Shown here piece after piece: positions 1-8,002 of a DNA stretch of 64,000 nucleotides (positions are counted from its first letter, which is position 1; each line of letters begins with the position of its first letter). This DNA is from Dactylosporangium aurantiacum (GTDB taxonomy: Bacteria > Actinomycetota > Actinomycetes > Mycobacteriales > Micromonosporaceae), in assembly GCF_000716715.1 (NCBI RefSeq), contig NZ_JNYJ01000008.1, positions 124,001-188,000 of the forward strand. Reading direction: 5' to 3'. The position numbers and the translations under genes are program-made. A model generated the notes under the pieces. That model saw only the letters and a list, made by a program, of their open reading frames with translations, was not told where the DNA came from and searched no databases.

Positions 1-1143
1 GTGCAGCAGCAGGGCGGTCAGGCCGCCGGCCACCAGGCCCCAGAAGGCGGACCCGATGTTCAGGATCGTCATTCCCGACGCGGTCACCACGAACGTCACC
101 ACCGCGGCCTCCCGCCCCGCCGGCTCGGTGACGGCGCTCGCCAGGGAGGCGCCCAGGGCGGACAGCAGCGCCAGGCCGGCGACGGCGACGACGAGGACCG
201 GCGGGGAGAGCAGGACCAGGGCCATCGCCAGGCCGGCGCCCAGGCCGAGGGCGAGCTGGCCGGCGCCGAGGGCGGCCGTGGCGACCCAGCGGCGGCGCGG
301 GTCGGGGTGGGTGTCGGGGCCGGCGGTGAGGGCGGCGGTGATCGCGGCCAGGTTCAGGGCGTGGCCGCCGAACGGGGCGGCCAGGGCGCTCGCCACGCCG
401 GTGGTGACGAGGACGCCGCGCAGGGGTGGGGTGTAGCCGTACGTGGCCATGACGGCCATGCCGGGGACGTTCTGCGCGGCCATGGTCACCAGGAACAGCG
501 GCACGGCGATGCTGACCAGGGCCGGCACGGTGAACGTGGGCGTGGTGAACACCGCCGCGGGCGCGACGGAGACGCCGGTGAGGTGCACGCCGCGCACGGC
601 GATGGCGAGCACGGCGGCGAGCAGGGCGCCGGGGACCGCCCACTGCCGGGCGAACCGGGTCAGCAGCGCCCAGGTGAGCACGACCGGCACGGCCAGCTCC
701 GGCACGTCGACGACGGCGCGGACCGGGGCGGTGCACAGGCTGAGGATGACGCCGGCGAGCATGGCGCCGGCGATGGGGCGCGGGATGGCGGCGATCGCCC
801 GGGCGAGCCACGGCGACAGGCCGGCGACGACGATGAGCGCGGCCGAGACGAGGAACGCGCCGACGGCGGCGGGCCAGCCGCCCTGCACGTGGCCGGTCGC
901 GACGAGCAGCGCCGCGCCCGGCGTCGACCAGGCGATGCTGATCGGCATGCGGTGCCGCAGCGCGAGGTACATGGCGGTCGCCGCGATGCCGGTGCACAGC
1001 GCGAGCAGCCCCGACGCGGCCTGCGCGGGGCTCGCGCCGACGGCGCGCAGGCCGGCGAGCACCACCGTGAACGAGCTCGCGTAGCCGACGACCGCGCTGA
1101 CCAGACCGGCCAGGATCGGCTGGGCCGTGTCGAACCGCCGCAT
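1..1143 (-). CDS. BenE-family benzoate/H+ symporter-like transporter (C-terminus cut by window edge)
   Basis: Reading the minus strand from ATG at 1143 gives 381 codons with no stop before the window edge, so only the last residues are missing (BenE proteins are about 390-400 aa). The product starts MRRFDTAQPILAGLVSAVVG and is a chain of Ala/Val/Leu-rich membrane helices with short loops. A GHALNLAAITAALTAGPDTH-type segment lies past the middle, as in BenE transporters. A strong GGAGG ribosome site lies 5-9 nt upstream of the ATG. The gene is divergent from an XRE-cupin regulator, the same pairing as E. coli ydcO (BenE family) and ydcN (XRE-cupin). Family membership is fairly sure. The substrate is not shown by the sequence and may not be benzoate. 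Confidence 0.82.
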   Translation of the reverse strand, partial: MRRFDTAQPILAGLVSAVVGYASSFTVVLAGLRAVGASPAQAASGLLALCTGIAATAMYLALRHRMPISIAWSTPGAALLVATGHVQGGWPAAVGAFLVSAALIVVAGLSPWLARAIAAIPRPIAGAMLAGVILSLCTAPVRAVVDVPELAVPVVLTWALLTRFARQWAVPGALLAAVLAIAVRGVHLTGVSVAPAAVFTTPTFTVPALVSIAVPLFLVTMAAQNVPGMAVMATYGYTPPLRGVLVTTGVASALAAPFGGHALNLAAITAALTAGPDTHPDPRRRWVATAALGAGQLALGLGAGLAMALVLLSPPVLVVAVAGLALLSALGASLASAVTEPAGREAAVVTFVVTASGMTILNIGSAFWGLVAGGLTALLLH

Positions 1144-1164
1144 CCGGGTACCTCCACCGACGGG

Positions 1165-1184
1165 GCGTTCCGTATATGGAACGC
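1165..1184. promoter_or_regulatory. Probable operator between BenE-type gene and XRE-cupin regulator
   Basis: Perfect inverted repeat: arms GCGTTCC (1165-1171) and GGAACGC (1178-1184) around the spacer GTATAT. It lies in the 66-bp divergent gap, 26 nt before the regulator start and 22 nt before the transporter start. A dyad of this size suits a dimeric HTH_3 regulator, so autoregulation plus control of the transporter is inferred. Confidence 0.6.
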
Positions 1185-1209
1185 GGGAGCCGGATGTCAC
1201 CATAGCCAC

Positions 1210-1734
1210 GTGGAGGAGCGCGGGACAAGTCTCGGGGACCGGCTGCGGGAGCTGCGCGCCGCGCGCGGGCTGTCGCTGTCGGAGCTGGCGCGGGTCGCCG
1301 GCATCGGCAAGGCCACCCTGTCGGGTCTGGAGCACGGCACCAGGAACCCCACGCTCGAGACGTTGTACGCGGTGGCGGGGGCGTTGGGCGTACCGCTGAC
1401 GGCGCTGGTGCGGGAGCAGCACGGCGAACCGGTCCGCGGGTCGGCGGTCACCGCGACGCTGCTGGAGGTGTTCGACGAGCCGGGGGTGACGTTCGAGCTG
1501 CTGCGCATGTGGGTGCGCCCCGGCGTGGTGCAGCACTCGCCGCCGCACGCCCCAGGCGTGACCGAGCACGTCACGGTGTGGCAGGGGGTGCTGCGCGCGG
1601 GCCCGGCCGGCGCGCCGCTGGTCGCGGGGCCGGGCGAGCACATCGCGTGGGCCGCCGACGTGCCGCACGTCTACGGCACCGTCGGCCCCGACGAGGTCGT
1701 CGCCACGCTGCTGATCAGGTCCCCGCGCGCCTGA
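1210..1734 (+). CDS. XRE-family transcriptional regulator with C-terminal cupin domain
   Basis: 174 aa from GTG 1210; the upstream ATGs at 1176 and 1194 are out of frame. Residues about 10-62 form an HTH_3 domain (LGDRLRELRAARGLSLSELA, then GIGKATLSGLEHGTRNPTLE). Residues about 85-172 form a small beta-rich cupin-like domain with the PGEHIAWAADVPHVY segment, which may bind a ligand or metal. This architecture matches SutR/YdcN-type regulators. The divergent BenE-type transporter and the palindrome between them suggest that it controls the transporter and itself. The inducer is unknown. No clear Shine-Dalgarno sequence precedes the GTG, so translation may be leaderless or weak. Confidence 0.85.
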   Translation: MEERGTSLGDRLRELRAARGLSLSELARVAGIGKATLSGLEHGTRNPTLETLYAVAGALGVPLTALVREQHGEPVRGSAVTATLLEVFDEPGVTFELLRMWVRPGVVQHSPPHAPGVTEHVTVWQGVLRAGPAGAPLVAGPGEHIAWAADVPHVYGTVGPDEVVATLLIRSPRA

Positions 1735-1763
1735 CCGGGCCCGCACGCCCGGTCAGGCCGCCG

Positions 1764-1789
1764 CCCGCGCGGGTCGGCACCCGCGCGGG
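1764..1789. terminator. Possible GC-rich hairpin between convergent genes
   Basis: The decamer CCCGCGCGGG occurs at 1764-1773 and 1780-1789 around TCGGCA. Each copy is itself palindromic, so the pair can form a 10-bp stem with a 6-nt loop. It follows the XRE-cupin stop by 29 nt in a convergent gap. There is no U-tract. Confidence 0.4.
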
Positions 1790-1824
1790 AAGACCACGCG
1801 GGAAGACCACGCGGGAAAGACCAC
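1785..1824. repeat. Short tandem repeat, 13-bp unit, three copies
   Basis: GCGGGAAGACCAC at 1785-1797 and 1798-1810, then a third copy with one extra A at 1811-1824. It sits in the convergent 3' gap and overlaps the end of the hairpin. Probably slippage-generated. Confidence 0.75.
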
Positions 1825-1862
1825 GCAGCGAAGGCCCGCGCAGGGAAAGGCTCGCGCAGGGA

Positions 1863-2057
1863 TCAGTCGACGGTGGTGTCCTCGGAGTCCTCGTCGTGCT
1901 CTTTGCCGTGGCCGGTGACCCCGTCGACGATCGCGTCGATCGGCTGCCCGATGTAGTCGAAGTCGGGCACCGCGATGCGCTCCGCCTCGTCGCGGATGGT
2001 GGCGTCGTCCACGGTGGAGTCGACCCGCGGCACGCTGTTGCTGTGATGGGTGGTCAT
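1863..2057 (-). CDS. Small acidic hypothetical protein (64 aa)
   Basis: Starts at ATG 2057 (MTTHHSNSVPRV) and ends with an Asp/Glu-rich tail (KEHDEDSEDTTVD). It has no signal peptide, membrane segment or recognisable domain. The middle (PDFDYIGQPIDAIVDGVTGH) looks folded or amphipathic and the tail disordered. Codon use matches the neighbours, so the frame looks genuine. The ribosome site is weak. It is divergent from the kinase gene at 2139 and convergent with the XRE-cupin gene. Function unknown. Confidence 0.6.
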   Translation of the reverse strand: MTTHHSNSVPRVDSTVDDATIRDEAERIAVPDFDYIGQPIDAIVDGVTGHGKEHDEDSEDTTVD

Positions 2058-2138
2058 ACCGTTCAGGTTTCCGGCACGGACGGCGATCAAACGGCCGCCG
2101 CCCGAACGGCACGCGATGGTGTGTGATGATCGGGCGCT

Positions 2139-2612
2139 GTGTCCCGTCTGATCCTGCTGTGCGGTCTGCCCGGCGCGGGCAAGACGACCCTCGCCCGCCG
2201 GCTCGCGGCCGCGTTGCCGGCGGTGCGGTTGAGCCCCGACGAGTGGCTGGCGGACCTCGGCATCGACCTGTTCGACGAGGCGACCCGGGCCCGCCTGGAG
2301 CGCCGCTTCTGGGCCCTCACGCAGGAGCTGCTGCCGCTGGGCCAGCCGGTGGTGCTGGAGTCCGGCTTCTGGACCAGGGCCGAGCGCGACGAGCTGCGGC
2401 TCGGCGCCCGCGCGCTCGGCGTCCCGGTCGAGCTGCACTACCTGACGGCCCCCGTCGACGAGCTGGCCCGCCGCATCGCCGCCCGGACCGCGGCCGGCGA
2501 GCCGGCCGCGGTGCCGATCAGCCGGGAGCGGCTCGACGGTTACCTGCGGCACTTCCAGGCGCCGACGGCCGAGGAACTGGCGCTGTTCGACCCGCCGGTC
2601 ATGCCGCGGTGA
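2139..2612 (+). CDS. AAA_33-type P-loop kinase/ATP-binding protein
   Basis: 157 aa from GTG 2139. A Walker A motif GLPGAGKT occupies residues 9-16. The segment VVLESGFWTRAERDEL around residues 73-88 fills the Walker B/substrate position of small zeta-toxin/AAA_33 kinases, and late arginines (ELARRIAARTA) suit a lid region. Such proteins phosphorylate small molecules or nucleic-acid ends; the substrate cannot be told. The last 14 nt overlap the convergent gene at 2599. The start is supported by a GATGAT hexamer 8 nt upstream (possible leaderless promoter). Confidence 0.82.
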   Translation: MSRLILLCGLPGAGKTTLARRLAAALPAVRLSPDEWLADLGIDLFDEATRARLERRFWALTQELLPLGQPVVLESGFWTRAERDELRLGARALGVPVELHYLTAPVDELARRIAARTAAGEPAAVPISRERLDGYLRHFQAPTAEELALFDPPVMPR

Positions 2613-3225
2613 ACCTGGCGGCCGGCGCGCCCGTCAGGTGCCCCGGCGGCAGCAGCCGGCCACAGACGACCAGCAGCAGGTCCTGGGCCAGGCCGCGCAG
2701 CGGCTCGCCGGTCCCCAGGCGCCAGTCCAGGTCGGTGGCCCGCAGCTGGACGCCGGTGAGGTCGGCGCCGAAGTAGTCGACGTTGCGCGGCCGCATCGAG
2801 TCCAGGACCAGCATGAGCCGGTCGGCGGGCACCCGCCGGTCGAGGCCGAGCGCGACGGTGCTGTCCAGCCCGTGGATGACCTCGTGCGACAGCGCCCCCG
2901 CCAGCCCGCCGCCGGGCGGCGACCAGGGGTGCGCGGCGTTGTCGCGCAGGGCGCGCAGCAGCGCCTCCGCCGGCATCCGGGCGGCGTCGCGGCGGGCGAC
3001 CCGGTCGGCCATGCGGTTGAACCGGCCGCCCGAGCGCAGCAGCTCCCATACGAACGCGCCGCCGCTCATCCGGAACGGCATCGTGGTGTGCGCGAGCACC
3101 TCCCGCACCCGCCACCCGGCGCACAGCGAGGGCGCGTCCCACTGCTGCGGCGTCAGCCCCGCGAACACCTCCGCCAGCTCCGTGCGCTCCGCCGTCACCG
3201 CGGCCAGGACCTGATCCTGTGACAT
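2599..3225 (-). CDS. Maleylpyruvate isomerase/DinB-like family protein (mycothiol-dependent type)
   Basis: 208 aa. The N-terminal four-helix region shows the usual TIGR03083 features: an ELAEVFAGLTPQQWDAPSLC start, then GWRVREVLAHTTMP with the first conserved His, and a second His in LSHEVIHGLDST. In this superfamily three His bind a metal and mycothiol is often the co-substrate. The C-terminal part (residues about 150-208) resembles the MDMPI_C extension. Overlaps the kinase gene tail to tail by 14 nt. The exact reaction is unknown; many actinobacterial paralogues are uncharacterised. Confidence 0.75.
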   Translation of the reverse strand: MSQDQVLAAVTAERTELAEVFAGLTPQQWDAPSLCAGWRVREVLAHTTMPFRMSGGAFVWELLRSGGRFNRMADRVARRDAARMPAEALLRALRDNAAHPWSPPGGGLAGALSHEVIHGLDSTVALGLDRRVPADRLMLVLDSMRPRNVDYFGADLTGVQLRATDLDWRLGTGEPLRGLAQDLLLVVCGRLLPPGHLTGAPAARFTAA

Positions 3226-3321
3226 CCAAACCTCCGACGTTGTGGTGCTGTCGTCAGGGTGTACGTCGGGGACGGGCGCGACTCATCGGTCGCGGGCGCG
3301 GGCCGGATACACTGCCGAGTC

Positions 3322-3645
3322 ATGACGACCTTGACCCGCCGCCTCGCCACGGTCGCCGCCGCCCTGGCCATCGGGGTGGGCGCGCTGACCGCGTGCAGCT
3401 CCGACAACGTGGACTGCACCACCAACGCGTGCACCGTCACGTTCGACCGCGGAGTGGAGGCGGAGTCCAGCGTGCTGGGCGTCGACGTCAAGCTCGTCGG
3501 CGTCGACAACGGGGTGGTGAAGGTCGACGTCGGCGGCACCACCGTGAGTGTGCCGGTCGACGGTTCCACCCAGGCCCAGGGCTTCGACATCACCGTGCAG
3601 AAGGTCACCGACTCGCAGGTCGTGATCCGGGTGCAGACCAGCTGA
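3322..3645 (+). CDS. Small secreted lipoprotein, hypothetical
   Basis: 107 aa from ATG 3322. Positively charged N-terminus (MTTLTRR), hydrophobic stretch, and a lipobox LTAC with the acceptor Cys at residue 25, so it is expected to be anchored outside the membrane. The mature part has two further Cys (DCTTNAC) that may form a disulfide, followed by a beta-rich region (VKLVGVDNGVVKVDVGGTTV). No family recognised. A TACACT hexamer at 3308-3313 lies 8 nt before the ATG, a leaderless-type promoter that supports this start over an upstream in-frame ATG. Confidence 0.75.
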   Translation: MTTLTRRLATVAAALAIGVGALTACSSDNVDCTTNACTVTFDRGVEAESSVLGVDVKLVGVDNGVVKVDVGGTTVSVPVDGSTQAQGFDITVQKVTDSQVVIRVQTS

Positions 3646-3665
3646 CCGCCACCCGGCGACGCCGG

Positions 3666-3683
3666 CCCTACCGGCCGGTAGGG
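3666..3683. promoter_or_regulatory. 18-bp perfect palindrome overlapping a -10 hexamer
   Basis: CCCTACCGGCCGGTAGGG is perfectly self-complementary. Its right end contains most of the TAGGGT hexamer (3679-3684) that lies 7 nt before the GTG at 3692. It could be an operator covering the promoter, or a hairpin ending the lipoprotein transcript 21 nt after that stop. Confidence 0.5.
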
Positions 3684-3691
3684 TGTCCGGC

Positions 3692-4054
3692 GTGAACCTC
3701 GTCGCGCTGGTCCTGGTCGGCCTCGTCGCCGCGCTGCACGCGTACTTCCTGGTGCTGGAGATGTTCCTGTGGACCGCGCCGCGGACCCGGGCCGCGTTCG
3801 GCACGACCGCGGAGTTCGCCCAGGCCAGCAAGGCACTCGCGGCCAACCAGGGCCTCTACAACGGCTTCCTGGCCGCCGGCCTGGTCTACGGCATGCTCGC
3901 CGGTGACCCGGTCGGCTTCGCGATGCGGGTGTTCTTCCTGGTGTGCGTGATCGTCGCCGGGGTGTACGGCGCCGCCACGGCGAGCCGCCGGATCCTGCTC
4001 GTGCAGGCGCTGCCGGGCGCCCTGGCCCTCACGGCGGTCGTGATCGCCCACTAA
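3692..4054 (+). CDS. DUF1304 family membrane protein
   Basis: 120 aa with four predicted membrane helices. It has the family features: an N-terminal helix followed by HAYFLVLEMFLWTAPRTRAAFG, then LAANQGLYNGFLAAGLVYG, FFLVCVIVAGVYGAAT and a final QALPGALALTAVVI helix. The role is unknown. The GTG at 3692 is preferred over the in-frame GTG at 3683 because TAGGGT (3679-3684) lies exactly 7 nt before it, the leaderless arrangement. Confidence 0.85.
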   Translation: MNLVALVLVGLVAALHAYFLVLEMFLWTAPRTRAAFGTTAEFAQASKALAANQGLYNGFLAAGLVYGMLAGDPVGFAMRVFFLVCVIVAGVYGAATASRRILLVQALPGALALTAVVIAH

Positions 4055-4084
4055 GGCGATCCGCAGCGGGTTACGCTGCGTCAA

Positions 4085-5815
4085 GTGAAGATCACTCGCT
4101 GTCTCCTGGCCCTGAGTCTGACCCTCGCCGCGGGCGCCTGCGCCAAGAAGGACGAGCCGGGCGGCGAGGGCGGCACCGGCGGCGGGTTCAACGCCGGGCT
4201 CACCGAGGTCGTCAACCCCTCGACCGCGAGCGGCGGCACGCTGAAGCTCGCCAGCGCGCACGACGTCGACTCGTGGGACCCGACCCGCTCGTACGTGACG
4301 GCCGTCTACAACCTGCAGCGGCTCTACGTGCGCACGCTGCTCACCCCCGACGCCAAGCCGGGCGCCGACGGGCTGAAGCTGGTGCCGGACCTGGCCGCGG
4401 CCGCGCCCACGATCTCCGCAGACGGGCTGACGTACACGTTCACGCTGCGCGACGGCATCCGGTTCGAGGACGGCTCGCCGATCACGTCCAAGGACGTGCG
4501 GCACGGCATCGAGCGGCTGTTCGCGCAGGAGGAGCTCAGCGGCGGGCCGACGTACCTCATCGACCAGCTCGACCAGGGCCAGCACTACCGGGGCCCGTGG
4601 GCGGACAGCACCGGCCTGCGCAGCATCGCCACCCCCGACGACAGGACCGTCACGTTCAAGCTGGCCGAGCCGTTCGCCGACTTCCCGTACCTGCTCGCGA
4701 TGGGGGTCGCCGCGCCGGTACCGGCGGCGAAGGACACCGGCGCGAAGTACGGCGACAAGCCGGTCGCCTCCGGACCGTACCGGTTCGAGTCGATCGAGCC
4801 GGGCAAGGGCGCGGTGCTGGTGCGCAACGACGCCTGGGACCGCGCCACCGACACGGTGCGCCGGGCCCTGCCGGACCGGGTCGAGCTGGTGATCGGCACC
4901 GACCCGAACGAGATCGACCGGCAGCTGCTGGACGGCACCCTCGACGCCGACGCCGGCCAGGGCGGCGTGCAGGCCGCGACCCAGCCGAAGATCCTGCTCG
5001 ACCCGGCGCTCAAGGCCCGCGCCGACGAGCCGACCACCGGCTTCGTGCAGTACGCGGCGATGAGCACGGCCGTGCCGCCGTTCGACAACGTGCACTGCCG
5101 CCGGGCCGTGCAGTACGCGGTGGACAAGACCGCCGTGCAGACGGCCCGCGGCGGGCCGGACGCGGGCGGCGACATCGCCGGCGGAATGCTGCCGCCGGGC
5201 ATCCCCGGCCACGACCCGGGGCTGGACCCGTTCCAGAGCGGCGGCGGCGCACCGCAGCCGCAGAAGGCGAAGGAGGAGCTGGCCGCGTGCGGCAGGCCCG
5301 ACGGCTTCGAGACCGTCATCGCGGCCACCGACAGCCCCAGGGCCGGCAAGACCGCCGAGGCGATCCAGGCGTCCCTCGCGGCCGTCGGCATCAAGGCCCG
5401 CATCGAGGCGTCCGACCCGTCGCTGTACGCCCGGCAGGTCGTCGGCTCCCCCTCGAACGTGCACGCCAAGGGCTACGGGCTGATCCTGAGCGCCTGGTCG
5501 GCGGACTTCCCGACCGGGTACGGCTTCTTCCCGACCCTCGTCGACGGGCGCCTCATCCTGCCCAACGGCAACAACAACTACGCCGAGCTGTCCGACGCGG
5601 CGATCAACGACCTGATCGACCGGGCCCGTGCCACCACGGACCCGGTCGCCGGGGCGAAGCTGTGGTCCCAGGTCGACGCGGCGGTCATGGACACCGCGGC
5701 GATGCTGCCGCTGACCTACGACAAGGTGCTCAACTACCGCAACCCGAGACTCACCAACGTGTTCGTGAACCAGTACTACGGGATGTGGGACGCCACCGCG
5801 CTCGGCGTCGCCTGA
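4085..5815 (+). CDS. ABC transporter solute-binding lipoprotein, family 5 (oligopeptide/nickel type)
   Basis: 576 aa. Signal peptide with lipobox AGAC; the acceptor is Cys19. The mature protein follows the SBP_bac_5 plan: GTLKLASAHDVDSWDPTRSY near the start, DGLTYTFTLRDGIRFEDGSP, then PYRFESIEPGKGAVLVRN and later LWSQVDAAVMDTAAMLPL. It would capture a peptide or similar ligand outside the membrane. No permease or ATPase gene lies beside it, so it either serves a transporter encoded elsewhere or is an orphan. The TACGCT hexamer (4072-4077) sits 7 nt before the GTG start. It ends 4 nt before the convergent acetyltransferase. Confidence 0.9.
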   Translation: MKITRCLLALSLTLAAGACAKKDEPGGEGGTGGGFNAGLTEVVNPSTASGGTLKLASAHDVDSWDPTRSYVTAVYNLQRLYVRTLLTPDAKPGADGLKLVPDLAAAAPTISADGLTYTFTLRDGIRFEDGSPITSKDVRHGIERLFAQEELSGGPTYLIDQLDQGQHYRGPWADSTGLRSIATPDDRTVTFKLAEPFADFPYLLAMGVAAPVPAAKDTGAKYGDKPVASGPYRFESIEPGKGAVLVRNDAWDRATDTVRRALPDRVELVIGTDPNEIDRQLLDGTLDADAGQGGVQAATQPKILLDPALKARADEPTTGFVQYAAMSTAVPPFDNVHCRRAVQYAVDKTAVQTARGGPDAGGDIAGGMLPPGIPGHDPGLDPFQSGGGAPQPQKAKEELAACGRPDGFETVIAATDSPRAGKTAEAIQASLAAVGIKARIEASDPSLYARQVVGSPSNVHAKGYGLILSAWSADFPTGYGFFPTLVDGRLILPNGNNNYAELSDAAINDLIDRARATTDPVAGAKLWSQVDAAVMDTAAMLPLTYDKVLNYRNPRLTNVFVNQYYGMWDATALGVA

Positions 5816-5819
5816 GGTG

Positions 5820-6437
5820 CTACGCGGCGCGGACGCCGGCCGCCGGGCGCAGCATCGCGTACAGCGGCGGGCCGTCACCGATCGGGACCGGGTCGGTGTC
5901 GGCGTAGCCGTGCCGCGCGTACAGCGCCGCGTTGCGCCGGCCGGTCGCCTCCAGGTACGCCGGCAGCCCGTCGGCGTCGGTGACCCGGTGGTGCTCCCGC
6001 AGCAGCCGGCTGCCCAGCCCCCGGTTCTGGGCGGCCGGCGCGACGCCGAGGAACGCCAGGTAGTCGTGGGTCATCCCGTCCGGGTGCGCGGCCAGCATGT
6101 CCTCGTCGAGCCGGACGAACCGCTCGGTGGCCGCACCGCACGCCGCGGCCAGCCGCCGGTCGTAGTCGTCGATCTCCGGCTCGAACTTGCCGTCGAGGCG
6201 CACCCACGCCGCCGCCGCGGCACCGTCGGCGCTCAGGTACACCGTGCCGTGCTCGACGAACCACGGCGTGACGAGGTCGAAGTAGCGCCGGTACACCTCG
6301 ATCCGCTCGGCGTGGTCGGGCACCAGCCAGTGCGCGATGGCGGTGTCGTCGAGCGCCGCGGCGAGGACCGCCGCCACGGCGGCGACGTCGCCCGCCCCGG
6401 CGCGACGCAGCGCCGGGACGGTGGAGGTCGACGTCAC
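5820..6437 (-). CDS. GNAT-family N-acetyltransferase
   Basis: 205 aa from GTG 6437. The GNAT core is clear: GVAPAAQNRGLGSRLL is the acetyl-CoA pyrophosphate loop (Q/R-x-x-G-x-G), followed by AYLEATGRRNAALYARHGYA. The GTG overlaps the stop of the upstream permease gene (GTGA, 4 nt), so the two are probably translationally coupled. The substrate is unknown; the order GPP34, permease, acetyltransferase suggests a possible link to an imported amine or amino acid. Confidence 0.85.
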   Translation of the reverse strand: MTSTSTVPALRRAGAGDVAAVAAVLAAALDDTAIAHWLVPDHAERIEVYRRYFDLVTPWFVEHGTVYLSADGAAAAAWVRLDGKFEPEIDDYDRRLAAACGAATERFVRLDEDMLAAHPDGMTHDYLAFLGVAPAAQNRGLGSRLLREHHRVTDADGLPAYLEATGRRNAALYARHGYADTDPVPIGDGPPLYAMLRPAAGVRAA

Positions 6438-7969
6438 CGGGGACCGGTGCGGTGTGCGGCGGTGTCCTCGGGCTGGACGGAGAGCAGCGCGGCGTTCACG
6501 CCCTGACCGATGCCCCGGTACGTGTCGGGGTTCGCGGAACGCAGGAACGCGGCCCAGACCGCGCCGACGACCGCGGCGGCGAGGAACAGCCCCGGGAACA
6601 GGTAGCGCTCCAGGTCGTCGGGTTTGACGCCGAGCAGCGTGTCGAACTCGACGATGGTCACGATCAGCACCGCGAGCAGCAGCACCGCGCCGATGCCCGG
6701 GGCGATGAACCGCCGCCACAGCGACACCTCGGCGAGCTCGCCGTCGCGATTGCGCATGAAGTACGCGAGGATCGCCACCGACGTGACGGTCATCAGGATG
6801 AGCACGCCGAAGCCGCCGGTGACCGTCCACCAGAAGAACAGGTAGACGACCGGGTCCTTGTCGGCGAGCGCGAAGATCGCGAGCACGGCCAGGGCCAGGA
6901 TCGACTGGGTGATCGAGCCCCACAGCGGCGCCCGGAAGCGGCGGCCGGTGGCGCCGAACCAGGCGAACAGCACCCGCTCGCGGCCGAGCGCGAACGTGTA
7001 CCGGGCGGCGGTGTTGTGGAACGCGAGCAGCGCGGCGAACAGGCTGGTGATGAACAGCGCGTGGCCCAGGACCAGCCAGATCTCCGCGAGGTGCGGGCTG
7101 ACCAGCACGAACATCGTCTCGGTGCCGTTCGCGGTCGACATCTCGACGATCTTGTCCGGTCCGGCGGCGACGGACATCGCCCACGAGCAGAACGCGTACA
7201 GCAGGCCGATGATGAGCAGCGACAGGTACGTGGCGCGAGGGATGTTGCGCTTGGCGTTGCGCGTCTCCTCGCTGTACACGGCGGTGGACTCGAAGCCGAC
7301 GAAGCCGGCGACGGCGGTGGCGAGCGCCGCCCCGGTGCCGGCGCTGAACAGCTGCGACGGGTTGACGGTGTCGAACGTGACGGTGCCGCCGGCCGGGTGC
7401 GCGAGTTCCACCACGGAGAAGATCAGCGCGATGATGACCTCGGCGCCGAGCAGCACGCCGAGCACGATGCCGCTGAACTCGATGCTGAGCACGCCGAGCA
7501 CGGCGATGACGGCCCAGGCGATGCCGGCGCACACCCACCACGCGAGGTTGATGCCCCACTGGTCGGCGAGGAAGCCCTTGAGCACCGCGCCGAACCCGCC
7601 GTACAGGCCGATCTGCATGAAGTTGTACGCGAGGACGGCGACACCGGCCGAGCTGAGCCCGAGGACCCGGCCGAGGCCCTGGGTGACGTAGGCGTAGAAC
7701 GCGCCCGAGTTCACGATGTGCCGGGACATCTCGGTGTAGCCGACGCTGAAGATGCCCAGCACGACGGCCATCGCGACGTACGCGACGGGGATGCCGAGGA
7801 CCTGCGTGACGGCCCAGCCCGCGGTCGCGCCGCCGCCGATGACGGTGAACGGCGCCGCGGCCGCGATCACCATCAGGATGACGGTGAGCACCGTCAACTT
7901 GTTCTGGTCCAGTGCTGAATCGATCTTGCTGACGTAACCGCCTGTTGGCGGCGCGGTGGAGACAGGCAT
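6434..7969 (-). CDS. APC-family amino acid permease
   Basis: 511 aa with about 12 membrane helices. After a hydrophilic start comes LTVLTVILMVIAAAAPFTVIGGG, matching helix 1 of APC permeases with its unwound Gly-rich centre. Helix 6 carries VAGFVGFESTAVYSEETRNA, the classic GFE(S/A) substrate-site motif followed by the P/RNI-type loop. A GGAGG ribosome site precedes the ATG by about 6 nt. The gene lies downstream of the GPP34 gene (33-nt gap) and overlaps the acetyltransferase gene. It imports or exchanges an amino acid or amine; specificity is not readable. Confidence 0.9.
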   Translation of the reverse strand: MPVSTAPPTGGYVSKIDSALDQNKLTVLTVILMVIAAAAPFTVIGGGATAGWAVTQVLGIPVAYVAMAVVLGIFSVGYTEMSRHIVNSGAFYAYVTQGLGRVLGLSSAGVAVLAYNFMQIGLYGGFGAVLKGFLADQWGINLAWWVCAGIAWAVIAVLGVLSIEFSGIVLGVLLGAEVIIALIFSVVELAHPAGGTVTFDTVNPSQLFSAGTGAALATAVAGFVGFESTAVYSEETRNAKRNIPRATYLSLLIIGLLYAFCSWAMSVAAGPDKIVEMSTANGTETMFVLVSPHLAEIWLVLGHALFITSLFAALLAFHNTAARYTFALGRERVLFAWFGATGRRFRAPLWGSITQSILALAVLAIFALADKDPVVYLFFWWTVTGGFGVLILMTVTSVAILAYFMRNRDGELAEVSLWRRFIAPGIGAVLLLAVLIVTIVEFDTLLGVKPDDLERYLFPGLFLAAAVVGAVWAAFLRSANPDTYRGIGQGVNAALLSVQPEDTAAHRTGPR

Positions 7970-8002
7970 GACGTCCTCCGGGGAAGTGAGGGGGATGCTG
8001 CT

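Noticed and set aside
3668..5878. Long minus-strand frame opposite the DUF1304 and solute-binding genes
   Set aside because: The plus-strand products have clear family motifs and signal peptide; the antisense product has none.
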